Source: Manduca sexta (Eukaryota > Arthropoda > Insecta > Lepidoptera > Sphingidae). From it: a DNA stretch of 64,000 nt. A program made the position numbers and the translations under genes. Shown one piece after another: positions 41,001 through 55,139 of this stretch. The stretch is taken from contig NC_051126.1 of NCBI RefSeq assembly GCF_014839805.1, forward strand, positions 5,464,609-5,528,608, read 5' to 3'. Under the pieces are notes generated by a model that saw only the letters and a program-made list of their open reading frames with translations, had not been told where the DNA came from and did not search any database. Position 1 is the stretch's first letter; each line of letters begins with the position of its first letter.

Positions 41001-43506
41001 TCCTGAGATTAGCCACTACTGCCCCGCTCCTATTGGGTATAGCGTGATGATATATAGCCTATAGCACTCCACGAACAAAGGGCTATCCAACGCAAAAATA
41101 ATTTTTCAGTTTGGACCGGTAGTTCCTGAGATTAGCCATTACTGCCCCGCTCCTATTGGGTATAGCGTGATGATATATAGCCTATAGCACTCCACGAACA
41201 AAGGGCTATCCAACGCAAAAGAATTTTTCAGTTTGGACCGGTAGTTCCTGAGATTAGCCATTACTGCCCCGCTCCTATTGGGTATAGCGTGATGATATAT
41301 AGCCTATAGCACTCCACGAACAAAGGGCTATCCAACGCAAAAAGAATTTTTCAGTTTGGACCGGTAGTTCCTGAGATTAGCGCGTTCAAACAAACAAACA
41401 AACAAACTCTTCAGCTTTATATAATAGTATAGATAATAACTTAAAAAAATTGGAAGTTTGTCATTTCATATTTTGTCGCATGTGCTAATAGCCCGAGGGA
41501 GGCTTAGGATGGAGCGTCCCTACAAGCAAAATCCCACACTACACCACTGCTAGTTTTGTCTATTTCTGGCGCCGAGCGTATCTATACTATTATATAAAGC
41601 TGAAGAGTTTGTTTCTTTAAACGCGCTAATCTCAGGAACTACTGGTTCGAATTGAATAATTCTTTTAGTGTTGGGTAACTCATTTATCGAGAAAGGCTGT
41701 ATAATATCACGCTCCAACCAATAGGAGAGTGGAGCATCAACAAAAAACGGAGAAAAATTATTACATTTGAAAGGTTCCGTTGCGTGCGCTGTGTAAACGG
41801 TTAAAGTTACGCAACAAATATGAATGACGGAATTGTTCCTCTTAAAAAGTTCTAAAAATTAAAACTATATATTATAAAACAAAGTCCCTCGACGCATCTG
41901 TCTGCCTGTCTGGCCGCGATAAACTCATAAACTACCCAACGGATTTCGATGAAATTTTGTATGGACATTGTTTGAGACTCTGGGAAGGACATACTTTTTA
42001 CCCCGAAAAAAATATAAGCGGGACTTCTTTCCTGAAAAAACTTTTTCACGTGGGCGGAGCTGCTAGAATCCATCTACTTTTTTTTTCGCAGGGTTGAAGG
42101 CCTTCTTACCAAAGGTGCTCTGAAACCGGATGACAGGCCGCTGTGGTTCGACGTGTACAGAGCTTTCCCGCCCAAGACGGAACCTAAATTTGCCAAACCA
42201 AAACCAGAAATCAAACCCATTAGACCAATACTTTACAAGGAAGATGCTATTAGGGCGTGAGTATACATATACAGTCTGATATATGTAGGTGTGGTACCGG
42301 TTTGAGGAGGTCGGGGGTCATTGAGGAAGCACAATAGGCTAGAAATTTATTTTATCTTAGGCACCCAGGTAACTATGACCGGCAATGTATCTGATAAGTT
42401 CAATAAGCCCTTTCTAATAAAATGTACATTTTGCACTTCTGCCTACCGATGTGTAATTTGTTTATATTTTATACATAAACCCTCGTTCCACATTCGCGTG
42501 TGCGCTTTGCGCAAGTCGTAAAAAGAGACGGTGGCAAGAGTGCTAGCCATCCATATTCCACACTCTCAATTTGCTTACTGTTATTCACCATGCTTTGATC
42601 CTCGTGTCTTGGACTTTGGCTAAAACGGAGTGTAGAGGAGGCGATATATTAGTGAATGTGGATTCTCCACAGAAAGTGCAAACTAATGAAACTGTGCGCT
42701 TGGTCTCCACACCAAATGCACGCCCATGCATGGGGGCACATTTGCCGCGACCCTAGGCAGACACAGTGAGGTCTATAAGGGGTTCGTGAATATTTCCCCT
42801 CCCTTACCTTCCAACCATCCTAATAACTCCTACTCCTTCCTCTTCTCTTTCTTCCCTTTATCCTCTCCCTTCTTCCTCCCGGGCCCTAAGACCGAGCAGC
42901 TGCATGCTGCCAGTGAACCTTCCACTGGCGCATCCAGTGATTGCGGTAGGACGCACCAACTCATCATGGGACTGCCGTGGTTGCTAAGCCGGGGGATCGC
43001 TTGTACACCATTAGCAGGGTACCCCCGGTGATAATTACGGCAGTTCCCAAAAAAAATAAAAAAATCTAATGAAACTCAGATTGTTTATCACGTATCAGTA
43101 ATTAGAGTCAATAGGTTATTTGTGTTAAAATTAGTTTATTTTTACCTCGTTTTGCCCAGTATTAGCTATGTCTTAAGTTCAGTTTTTATTATGGATAAGT
43201 AGGTACTTACTTGCTACTGTCAATATTTTTTTACTGTATTTCAGAAAATTTCATTCCAACGGCTATGGCCTGGCTACAGTGAACCTTTTAAGCCAAAGCA
43301 CGGAAACACAAACAAAGCGACTTATCCAGCAGTACAAGAATTTACAATCGGAAGGCGTACCCGAAAATGAAATACTTGAGATATCAGCAAAAGCGGTAGC
43401 TAATGAACGTCAAGCCGAAATACCAAAAATCAGCGCAAAAAATCCAGATTCCGTAACAGCACAAGTCTTAACAGAAGCTAATATAAAAAATATTTTTAAG
43501 GAATAG
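38006..43506 (+). CDS. mRpS23: Mitochondrial small-subunit ribosomal protein mS23
   Basis: Three exons, 38,006-38,049, 42,092-42,256 and 43,245-43,506, join in phase into 156 residues. The start MASSRLERIGTIYTR matches the beginning of MRPS23, and exon 2 carries the family's core KPDDRPLWFDVYRAFPPK followed by YKEDAIRAKFH across the second join. The C-terminus is a lysine-rich helix. Known role: a component of the mitochondrial 28S subunit. The first intron is 4 kb and contains an entire second gene plus a TTAA-flanked fold-back MITE and two SINE-like repeats. The acceptor of exon 2 (TTTTTTTTTCGCAG) lies about 15 bp after one of these repeats, so the branch point may be repeat-derived. AATAAA signals are at 43,577 and 43,588. 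Confidence 0.92.
38271..39542 (+). CDS. SYCP3/Cor1-like coiled-coil protein, nested in the mRpS23 intron
   Basis: Three exons, 38,271-38,524, 39,095-39,295 and 39,377-39,542, join in phase to give 206 residues. It starts 221 bp inside intron 1 of mRpS23 on the same strand, and has its own ATG, stop and AATAAA (39,730). Residues 1-75 are Lys/Ser-rich and probably disordered, with a KKNQKRPK basic cluster. From about residue 76 to the end it is predicted to be one long helix. The last part, LKALKEIYDTFKKQCDEM, then EDIKKLQQKLVMETRRR and MRRTIFHAMQNEF, resembles the end of the Cor1/SYCP3 domain in order, spacing and the LQ-K-(L/I)-MET motif. SYCP3 forms helical tetramers that assemble on meiotic chromosome axes and is usually about 230 residues. 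Drosophila has no recognised SYCP3, so an insect copy matters. The gene model is firm; the family call is my pattern match. Another coiled-coil protein remains possible. Confidence 0.72.
39918..40285. mobile_element. TTAA-flanked fold-back MITE, copy 2 (full palindrome)
   Basis: A 368 bp element of the same family as copies at 37,102 and 52,265, with TTAA at both ends. Here both arms are complete (about 180 bp each) and meet near 40,095 with a tiny spacer. The centre reads TTAAAATTTAATACGACG between the inverted GGCCGAAATATCCATGCAT motifs. It is therefore one near-perfect palindrome inside intron 1 of mRpS23. Confidence 0.8.
40563..41434 (+). repeat. SINE-like element with four 122-123 bp internal repeats
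   Basis: It starts ACTAGCTTTTGCTCGCGGC and ends TATATAATAGTATAGAT. The middle is a tandem array of four units beginning near 40,898, 41,021, 41,144 and 41,266 (GC(C/T)CCGCTCCTATTGG...). A short AAAC repeat precedes the tail. It is non-coding. A close relative lies at 43,653 and an inverted, single-unit one at 41,580. Confidence 0.75.
41580..42076 (-). repeat. Inverted SINE-like element abutting the mRpS23 acceptor
   Basis: Read on the minus strand it begins near 42,076 (GGATTCTAGCAGCTCCGCCC), carries the shared ACTACCCAACGG/AATTTCAT region, and ends with CTTTATATAATAGTATAGAT at 41,580. It lacks the four-fold internal array. It runs to within about 15 bp of the exon 2 splice site of mRpS23 at 42,092. 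Confidence 0.65.
42490..43068 (+). repeat. Retroelement-like fragment in mRpS23 intron 2
   Basis: Its base composition is unlike the rest of the intron: C/T-rich (CTTCCTCTTCTCTTTCTTCC) followed by GC-rich sequence with GGGGGATCGCTTGTAC, ending in an A-rich run (AAAAAAAATAAAAAAATC, 43,049-43,066). The A-rich end suggests a retroposed 3' end. The open frames it contains are not similar to anything I recognise. Edges are approximate. Confidence 0.35.
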
Positions 43507-43652
43507 TTGTACAAAGTAGTAGTTATTCGTTGCTTTCAAAGAAAATTCGTCATATTATTTTAGTAGAATTATAATGAATAAATTATTAATAAAGTATGCA
43601 GCCTTTTGTACTTATATCTAATACATACAGAAAAAAATATTATATATATGTA

Positions 43653-44528
43653 ACTAGCTTTTGCCCGCGGCTCCACCCGCGTTATAAAGTTTTTCAGGCT
43701 AAAGTTTTCCGTTATAAAAGTAGTAGTTTCCCGGGAGCCTATGTTCTTCCCAGGGTCTCAAACTGTCTCCATACCAAATTTCATCTCAATACGTAGGGTA
43801 GTTTTTGAGTTTAACACGTTTAGGCAGACGGATGCAGCGGGGGACTTTGTTTTATAATATATTTTTTAGAACTTTTTAAGAGGAACAATCCCGTCATACA
43901 TCATTGTTGCATAACTTTAACCGTTTACGCAGCACACGCAACGGACGCTCTCAAAACTAATAAATTGTCCCCGTTTTTGCAACATGTTTCATTACTGCTC
44001 CGCTCCTATTGGTCATAGCGTGATGATATATAACTAAGAGCACTCCACAAACCAAGGGCTATCCAACGCAAAAATATTTTTTCAATTTGGACCGGTAGTT
44101 CCTGAGATTAACTTTTACTGCTCCGCTCCTAATGGGTATAGCGTGATGATATATAACTAAGAGCACTCCACAAACCAAGGGCTATCCAACGCAAAAATAT
44201 TTTTTCAATTTGGACCGGTAGTTCCTGAGATTAACTTTTACTGCTCCGCTCCTAATGGGTATAGCGTGATGATATATAGCCTATAGCACTCCACGAACAA
44301 AGGGCTATCCAAGGCAAAAAGAATTTTTCAGTTTGGACCGGTATTTCCTGAGATTGGCCATTACTGCTCCGCTCCTATTGTGTATAGCGTGATGATATAT
44401 AGCCTATAGCACTCCACGAACAAAGGGCTATCCAACGCAAAAAGAATTTTTTAGTTTGGACCGGTAGTTCCTGAGATTTCAACTCGTTCAAACAAACAAA
44501 CTCTTCAGCTTTATATAATAGTATAGAT
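43653..44528 (+). repeat. SINE-like element with four 123 bp internal repeats
   Basis: Close relative of the element at 40,563. It starts ACTAGCTTTTGCCCGCGGC, has internal units at about 43,997, 44,120, 44,243 and 44,366, and ends TATATAATAGTATAGAT. Both copies carry the same number of units, although the units differ in sequence between them. It lies just after the mRpS23 3' end. Confidence 0.75.
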
Positions 44529-44534
44529 ATAGAT

Positions 44535-45090
44535 TATTATCCTCACCAGAGAGAGTCACCGTTACTCTTCGCAATCCGTACTGCCTTAAAAACTTCCTCA
44601 CTCCTAAGACTATGCTGCTGCAAAGCTTAATGCTTCCCTTAATCGACTGTGGCGGTGTGTAGTATTTTGACCTGAATACAGATCTACTCAACAAACTGGA
44701 CCGTATTCTTAATGACTGCATTCGATACGTGTTTAACCGTCGTAAATATGACCACATTTCCTCGTATCGTTTCCAATTAAAATGTCTACCTATTCGTCAG
44801 CGCCGCTCTTTACGTGTACTTTCATCCTTTACTTTCTGTTTATGTCCCCTACGCCTCCTACTCTTTTATTTTGAAACTTCCAAACTCTTTGTGATTGTCA
44901 TAACAGAACCTTCGCTCTGCTAGTAATCTTCTCAAAGGTCCCGCTCAAAGCTAGTTGCAAACTGCCTTTCATACCATGATTATCTCTGCACCACCCTAAG
45001 GTTGATTGGTCGAGAATGCCTGCGGCGTTAAGTCCGCCTATATTCATTTGTGTTTTGAAGTGCTAAAGAAATTAAAAAAAAACACATCGT
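44535..45090 (+). pseudogene. Decayed LINE reverse transcriptase C-terminus
   Basis: Plus-strand reading gives SLMLPLIDCGGV, YFDLNTDLLNKLDRILNDCI and RYVFNRRKYDHISSYRFQLK CLPIRQRR in one stretch. This is the pattern of the segment after the catalytic region in CR1/L2-group LINE proteins (a QxxLFPxxDYC..VY region, then a CIR-(F/Y)-(V/I) and LPIRxRR region). Further pieces (NLL..VP, LIGRECLRR) follow in other frames, so several indels are present. It ends in an A-rich run near 45,080. It is a 5'-truncated dead copy; the clade is uncertain. Confidence 0.6.
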
Positions 45091-45615
45091 CTCTAAGTAA
45101 TCTATATCTTATTTGTTAATCATATTTTTAAGTAGAGTTAATAAGTGGGTATGTTATACTCAGACTCCGCACCGTAGGTAAGTACATCTGCATATAAGCG
45201 ATAACGTCCCTGCACTGTACAGTAACCATTGGGTACAAACCCGAGTGCCTACCAGAGATCCTTCCCATATTCAATTCTGAAAGCATTGTTAAATATATGC
45301 CCACTTAGATACTAACTAATTTGTACTGTACATGTTAGTAAATTGTAGTAACGGAAATAAATTCGATATATCCGTATTACTAATTCCGTATTTCTCAATC
45401 TAAAACTTAGTCATTGTTATTCAGGATAGTACATCCATATTTTATAAACGATGAAGGCATATCAGCACATTAGTAATCAATTTATCTTATCTAGCGTTGA
45501 TAAGAGCACCACGCAAAAGAACACACCTATGGCTGCGTTAGTGTGTCACCTACCGCTTTGCGCTCTTCGGTGTTATTGTTCAATTATTTTTGTTTAGTGT
45601 GCAAAACGTAATAAG
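45091..45615. other. Intergenic, upstream of the small membrane protein gene
   Basis: AT-rich sequence without a gene. The last 130 bp before 45,616 should hold the promoter and 5' UTR of the next gene. Confidence 0.45.
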
Positions 45616-47192
45616 ATGGCGCTGAAAAAGCCACTTTTGTACTACTTCGCAATTATTTTAGGTAAGTATTTTCAATTTGAACCTTAGCAAAGACATGTGT
45701 AGAGGAAGATATTAGATATATTATGCTTATGGTTGTAAGTACATATAAAAAAACCCTAAAAATAGCCATAAACTGTCTTAATATGTTTTAATATATGCGA
45801 GCACTAATTAATCATACGTACTTGAGTAATTCGTAAAATATCTCTAAACTTATATCAATGTCCCACTTTCGTTCTATATTGCCCATGTGCGTCGCCCTTG
45901 ATAGATACCTACTGGTTTAAACAAACAAATGAACCACACCCAAAATTGATTAAATAGTAAATGTGAAACAATAGGTATAATAAAATTGTAATGAATACGT
46001 TATGTCACGTAGATTCACTAGAAACTGGTCACAGATTGCTTAAGTTACTAGTAGTGGACATTTTTTTTTCTAGACGATAGATGAATAATAATTTGTGTGC
46101 CATAACTGAAGATAGCAATATTATGACGAACAGGACCTGCAGTTTGCTTTGTCTGGGTGTTTTGTTTCCTGTTTGAAATGTCATATCTTCGAATTAACAT
46201 AATAAAATCTTTATTGTTCCTATTCTCTATATTTCAGTCGTCTTGAGCATGCTTACACATGAAGCCGAAGCCAGGCGAAGAATTCTAAGAGGGAGACGGG
46301 TTATGACGCGCACGTACTACCGTGAGTAAAAGTATTATGATGCGCTTTGTAGGCACTTACTACTTATTTATAGCCTTTTTTAATAATGTATCACAATCAA
46401 TAAACCGGGATTAATTCCAAGAATAAAAGCCAATGAAATTGTCCTCTGTAAGAAGTTATTTTTTCGCGGGGAAATCCCTTTAAATTCCCGCATTAATCCG
46501 AGAACATAGGCGGGAATGTCGAGGTAAGCTTACTATGCTATTCGACGTGCAGACCAAAACCCCGCGGCAACCTTCATTGACGGATTAGAGGCGGCTCCGG
46601 GGTACCATAGGGCATTACCTAATACCCCAGATCTACCGGGTTATCCGATACCAAGCCTAGCAAGTAGACTTCATTTGTACATTTTCGCGATTGATCCAAG
46701 TTGGCAGGACTCATTGAAAACATATGAATTATTGTAGCATTTTAACCACAAATGCTATCATGTCTGCATATTTGTGGTATGGTAATATTACCCCGATACT
46801 ATTATGGAGATTTGCAAATAGTATGTAACAGACTCCTATCGTAATAAAAACCATCCAACCCACTAAACCTCGCTTCTCTCTTATGGATTAATCATACCAA
46901 ACACGCGGATGTCCCTAAAAACAACGATTACATGCAATTTTCTTGTTTATTTGAATTCATAAGGTCAACTATACACTTCTGCATAATATTTGAGTTTTAT
47001 ACTGTTTTTAAAATGTGTACCTTTTCATTTTCAGAGGGTAATGCTGTGCCTGCTTGGGCTATCAGTTTAATGGCTGGTATTGGGATGTTAATAATTGGCG
47101 GAATATTATACGTAGTGATGAGAAAGATTGTACTCTCCTCAGAAACTGGTTCCCTCAACACTTACCAGCCCGCAATGCAACGAGAAGTTTAG
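45616..47192 (+). CDS. Small single-pass membrane protein, 95 aa
   Basis: Three exons, 45,616-45,661, 46,238-46,321 and 47,035-47,192, join in phase with standard donors (GTAAGT, GTGAGT) and acceptors (TTTCAG, TTTCAG). The product starts with a hydrophobic signal segment (MALKKPLLYYFAIILVVLSM). A basic region rich in Arg follows (EAEARRRILRGRRVMTRTYY). Then comes a transmembrane helix of about 24 residues (AWAISLMAGIGMLIIGGILY, then VVM) with GxxxG-like glycine spacing. It ends in a short cytoplasmic tail with NTYQPAMQREV. This looks like a cleaved-signal, type I small membrane protein. I do not recognise the family. Exon lengths and phases make the gene model credible even though each piece is short. 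Confidence 0.7.
46440..46680. other. GC-rich patch in an intron, possibly a repeat
   Basis: Intron 2 of the small membrane protein gene has a patch (GGCGGGAATGTCGAGGTAAG, GGCGGCTCCGGGGTACC) unlike the surrounding AT-rich sequence. It may be a transposon fragment. No coding evidence is seen. Confidence 0.3.
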
Positions 47193-48018
47193 AAATAATC
47201 TATTTTATGTTAGTTCTGGAATGCACGTAATACTAAAAGCAAGCTTTATCACAATAATTATATTATACACGCCGTCTTACTCATAAAAGTTGATATAAGT
47301 CTGTAGTGTTTTGTTTTGCTATGTTGAGAAACATATTTTACCAATAGACTACAGCATTATAATGTAAAGTAACTTTCATACCAAGTCTTAATAGAAAGCT
47401 TAGTTCCAAAAACATTCATGATATGTACCATTCGATGTCCGTCAAATAGACTAAAAGACTGCAAATGCAAAGCACGTACATAACCGTGCGAATTTGAACA
47501 AGTAATCACCTGCTACATTACTTGGCTCGCGCTATCGGTAACATGTCACACCAATATGCGTGTTACTTTTGAAATAAGGTTGAAAATTGACTTACCATCC
47601 AGTCATATTCGATGTGCCGTTCGATAAATAAACAAAACTGCCAATGTACGATATTCTGATACAAGTAAGGGCTCTAGTCTCTATATTCGTCTCAAAAGAA
47701 AGCAAGACAATAGTAACTAGAAAAGCGTGTTAACCGAATATTGTGTTTATGTGTTCCAGGCATGTTTATTTTTAAGGTTTTACGAAAAATGTAAAATGTA
47801 ACATAGTGACATTTCGTTTTGAGACATGTTTTAACATTTAAGTAATAAAAACGTTTCCAAATACAATTTACTTTATTTTCAGCTGTTGTAATCATATAAT
47901 AAAGACAATAGATATCCTTTTTCAATTTTATCCACTAAAAAGAATATGTCATCAATTTCAGATTGTTTGTAATGATTGATGAAAAATAAAAGTTTAATAT
48001 GAATAGGCAGTGGTCAAT
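47193..48018. other. Convergent 3' regions
   Basis: 3' UTR of the small membrane protein gene (AATAAA near 47,626) and of U2af50 on the minus strand (AATAAA read on the minus strand near 47,875). No further gene is seen. Confidence 0.5.
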
Positions 48019-52042
<4,024 letters not shown>

Positions 52043-52126
52043 TGCTTTCCTTCACGCACGAATAATAAAATCTTCAAATACCACACTCTGAAATTATCCA
52101 CGGCAAAATATTAGGTGCAAATCAAA
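52043..52126. promoter_or_regulatory. 84 bp head-to-head promoter, U2af50 and the 82-aa gene
   Basis: The start codons of U2af50 (minus, 52,042) and the two-exon gene (plus, 52,127) are 84 bp apart. Both 5' UTRs and the shared promoter must fit here or overlap the neighbouring transcript. No TATA box is seen. Confidence 0.6.
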
Positions 52127-54134
52127 ATGGCCACAAAAGTGGCGTTTAAAACCATAGATCATAGAGACACATATCAAAGAGAATGTTCTACGTTGTACAC
52201 AGATCTACGTAATCGACGTCTCGAACCAGTGGATAAAGATTTAGAACATTTTAAGTAATTGAAGTTAAGGTGGTAGTTCAAGGTCCATTTTCATACATTT
52301 TGTCGTTTCGTCATATTAAATTTTAAAGGCCGAAATATCCATGATTATTAATTATTTTTACGTTTTTCTTTCAACTGCGAGAACTAATCACTAACTAGAC
52401 GTGAATTTAAATTCTTTACTTGCCAATACTTGTTTAGTTACCCAGATTAAAGCCGAAACAAAATGTATGAAAATGGACCTTGAGCTACCACTTTAAGATT
52501 AGGGTTTTCTAAGAATGATTATGTATCCTAATTGCGTTTTTTAGAGTGTAGTTTTGGTTGCCAAATCTTTAGGTTACACCTACTACCAACATAATAGACC
52601 TAAAAATCTAGAAATATTTTGGCTACCATGATAGTTGACAATTGGCTGCTATTTGCTAATTCTTTAGAATTACGATTTTGTTAACTTAGGTTTTCTGCCG
52701 AATACGTTGAATTGGGCCTGCTCCTCCGTTTCGTGTATATTTTTCTTGAAGGAATTTATGTCGTGTGTATTTACGAAATAGTGACTCCTAATTTAGAATG
52801 CTAAAGTAAAACGTCCATAATTTTAAATAATTTCCTTTAATTAAATCAATTATTAATATTATAACAAACAACACAATAGTGTTATGAGAATTTCTTAGAT
52901 ATAAATAGTATACATAGTATAATAATTGGTATACATAGTTTAGGTTTCTTACCCAAAAATTAATTACAGTTCAGTTTTTATTATGTATTTAACAATTTTA
53001 TATAGAAATTGAACAATATGATATACAGATAATATGATCTTTTTTCGTCCAATCAACAATTACTTACTATGATTAAAATCATTGCAAAGGCAAAATTATA
53101 GATTTCGCAAGTATCTTTTTTTCGCCATTGTAGGACACAAAATAAATAAAGTACACAAATGTAAACACAATTGGAGTCTATATCTCGGAATATTCCCTCT
53201 GTTTCCATAGACAACGTACGAAAAATTCGAAAATGACAATACAGTATGTCTCTCAGAATAAGAACAAGAGGCCCTACTTCGAAAAACGAACATCGAAACG
53301 TCGTTCCGAAACGAAGAAACAACGAACTTCGGATTTAACCCTACTACCAAATTACTTCGGATCCGTCATCGTTACTTTCGGAACCATAAACAATCGTTCG
53401 AATGAAAATATTGTGTCGGATTAGAGATGTGTATCTTCAAAAACCGTAATTTTTTACCTATCATGGCATTCTTGTAAAAAACATATAAATTGGATGTCTA
53501 ATTAGGTTTTCTGCAATCTATCTATTATTTCATAACTCTAAATGTTTATTAATGACAAAATAATAAATATTTTTACTGATTATGCAATCTACGGTCCTAT
53601 TGCATTATGTTTTAATCTGTGGAATATTAGAATTTTTGACAATTGATGGACATTGACAAGTTGATTGGCGAAAATCACAACAAATTGGAATTGTAATTTA
53701 CAAGTAAAATTATTGATTGTATTGGTAAGTTTATTATTAAAATGTTATTTACTCGCTTTAAACAAATGATCTTTTTCATTGTAAAGGCAGTTATTGTGTA
53801 ATAACAAGTAAATTTTTGGTTTGATCTATTAAAGAAATCATTAGTTTTGCCCATCGATATACACAATGGTTTTTATGGTAAAATTTATTCAATCTTTCTA
53901 TGAATTTTATTATTTTTCATCCCAGTAGGAATAAGAACCCATATATTTATGTACCCTGTGTTAGGATGTTTACAATAAATAATTAACATTTTTCTTATGA
54001 TTCCACCTAACAGTTTCAAGGAGAGTACGACGACGAGTGCACCCAGCGACACAGGCGGACCTCTAATCGGGTCCTTCGCATTGACTGAACTGAAAAAAAA
54101 AGAAGTACTGGAGAGAGTTAAAAGAAATGAATAA
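52127..54134 (+). CDS. Unrecognised two-exon gene, 82 aa
   Basis: Exon 1 (52,127-52,254) ends TTTAA|GTAATT, and exon 2 (54,014-54,134) begins after CCTAACAG. The phases agree and give 82 residues with a stop directly before a possible AATAAA. The sequence is charged and soluble: MATKVAFKTIDHRDTYQREC, a basic TDLRNRRLEP, a STTTSAPSDTGGPLIG linker and a C-terminal helix ELKKKEVLERVKRNE. There is no signal peptide or membrane segment. I do not recognise the family. The C-terminal part, with its low-complexity-free GGPLIGSFALTELKKKEV, looks constrained rather than random. Its first intron contains a TTAA-flanked MITE starting only 11 bp after the donor, and part of another repeat. Without the splice the first exon would read one codon (AAG) further to a TAA. 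Confidence 0.6.
52265..52496. mobile_element. TTAA-flanked fold-back MITE, copy 3
   Basis: A 232 bp relative of the elements at 37,102 and 39,918. TTAA flanks both ends; the arms read GGTGGTAGTTCAAGGTCC and the reverse complement of GTGGTAGCTCAAGGTCC. The terminal motif differs from copies 1 and 2 (GGTGGTAG for GGTTATAG) in both arms together. The left arm lacks much of the inner sequence. It lies in the first intron of the 82-aa gene, 11 bp after the donor. Confidence 0.75.
53268..53425. repeat. Repeat with CTACTTCGAAAAACGAA end
   Basis: It begins CTACTTCGAAAAACGAA and is dense in TTCGGA/CGTTC motifs (CGTCGTTCCGAAACGAAG, TTCGGATCCGTCATCG). The same 17-base end occurs inverted at 55,344-55,362, with a related interior at 55,140-55,364. 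The two are probably separate copies of one repeat family, because a gene exon lies between them. Confidence 0.45.
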
Positions 54135-54263
54135 AAAAAAATAAAAATGATTGTAATAATGTTTTATTTTCCGGTAACATATATTTGGTAGTTAATCTTC
54201 CATGCGTGATGCAGTGTTGGTTATGGCAGCTCTAGCGAGTTAGTAGTTGTTTAATTATTTGAT

Positions 54264-55006
54264 TCTGAAACAAGAAAACATATATGTTTAAAGTCTAATA
54301 AATTCAAAGTCATAGGCACTTTGTACAAAGGATGGCATAAAATTCATAAGTTTTCTAATGGTTATATGGGTGCAGTCAATGCACCCACATACATTTGCCT
54401 GGAATTACATATTTATGAAAAATGAGAAATTATTAATGGCTTGTTTAACCTAAGTAAATAAAGTGTTTAAATTTATTTTAAATTAAAGGCTAATGCTATG
54501 TGGATGATACTTAGGTACTTTCTAATAATGATTAATATTTATTAACTCACTGTTCTTTAATAAGAGTCCTTTCTTGTCGGTTTTGTGGAAATTTTATAAA
54601 TTTAGTCAATATATGAGGCTGACTCAGACACTTGCCTGTGGCACTCAGAGACTGTTTGCTGGGCCATGGACCCATCTACACTTAGTTCCACAGCTCCCTA
54701 ACAACTCCTGGAATAAAAATGTAGCGCAGTCAAAATATGAAATTAGAAAAATATTATATACATTTTAGTACAATGCATCAAAAAACAAAAACAAGATCAT
54801 TTAGACGTTAAGAATACTACAATACTAATACCAGCTAGGTTCTTGAGAAAGGTAGAAAGTAATATTTCTTCTGTAGCTTACCTTAGTGGTAGTATCAATT
54901 CCCCGTATATGTTCTTTGGAGGAATTAGTGTACTATACACAACTATATCCTCGCAGATGGTTTCAAAAAGGGGTGGCAAAGTCCTATAAGCTCTTACAAA
55001 TTCCAT
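54264..55006 (-). other. Possible spliced minus-strand transcript with small ORFs
   Basis: Three minus-strand blocks with good splice signals: 54,882-55,006 (donor GTAAGC), 54,551-54,707 (acceptor TTATTCCAG, donor GTGAGT) and a terminal block from 54,264 down (acceptor TTGTTTCAG), followed by AATAAA read on the minus strand at 54,163-54,168. The first block opens with an ATG and encodes about 42 residues (MEFVRAYRTLPPLFETICED, IVVYSTLIPPK...), closing two codons into block 2. Block 2 has its own ATG frame (MGPWPSKQSLSATGKC, then TKFIKFPQNRQER), which closes early in block 3. This could be a bicistronic small-ORF transcript or a non-coding RNA. It converges with the 82-aa gene. I do not recognise either peptide. 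Confidence 0.28.
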
Positions 55007-55139
55007 GTTACGAAGGCTTTACGCAGTTAGAGACGCTTCCAATTTCGCCCAGCACTTTCCTATTGCAACAATTCTTCACACAGGAGTTATTGAGCAATTT
55101 TAAAACCTCTGGAGTACCAAACGAAAATCAAACGAAAGG

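Noticed and set aside
42571..43031. 61- and 101-codon frames in mRpS23 intron 2
   Set aside because: They lie in a repeat-like C/T-rich fragment ending in an A-rich run and do not resemble known proteins.
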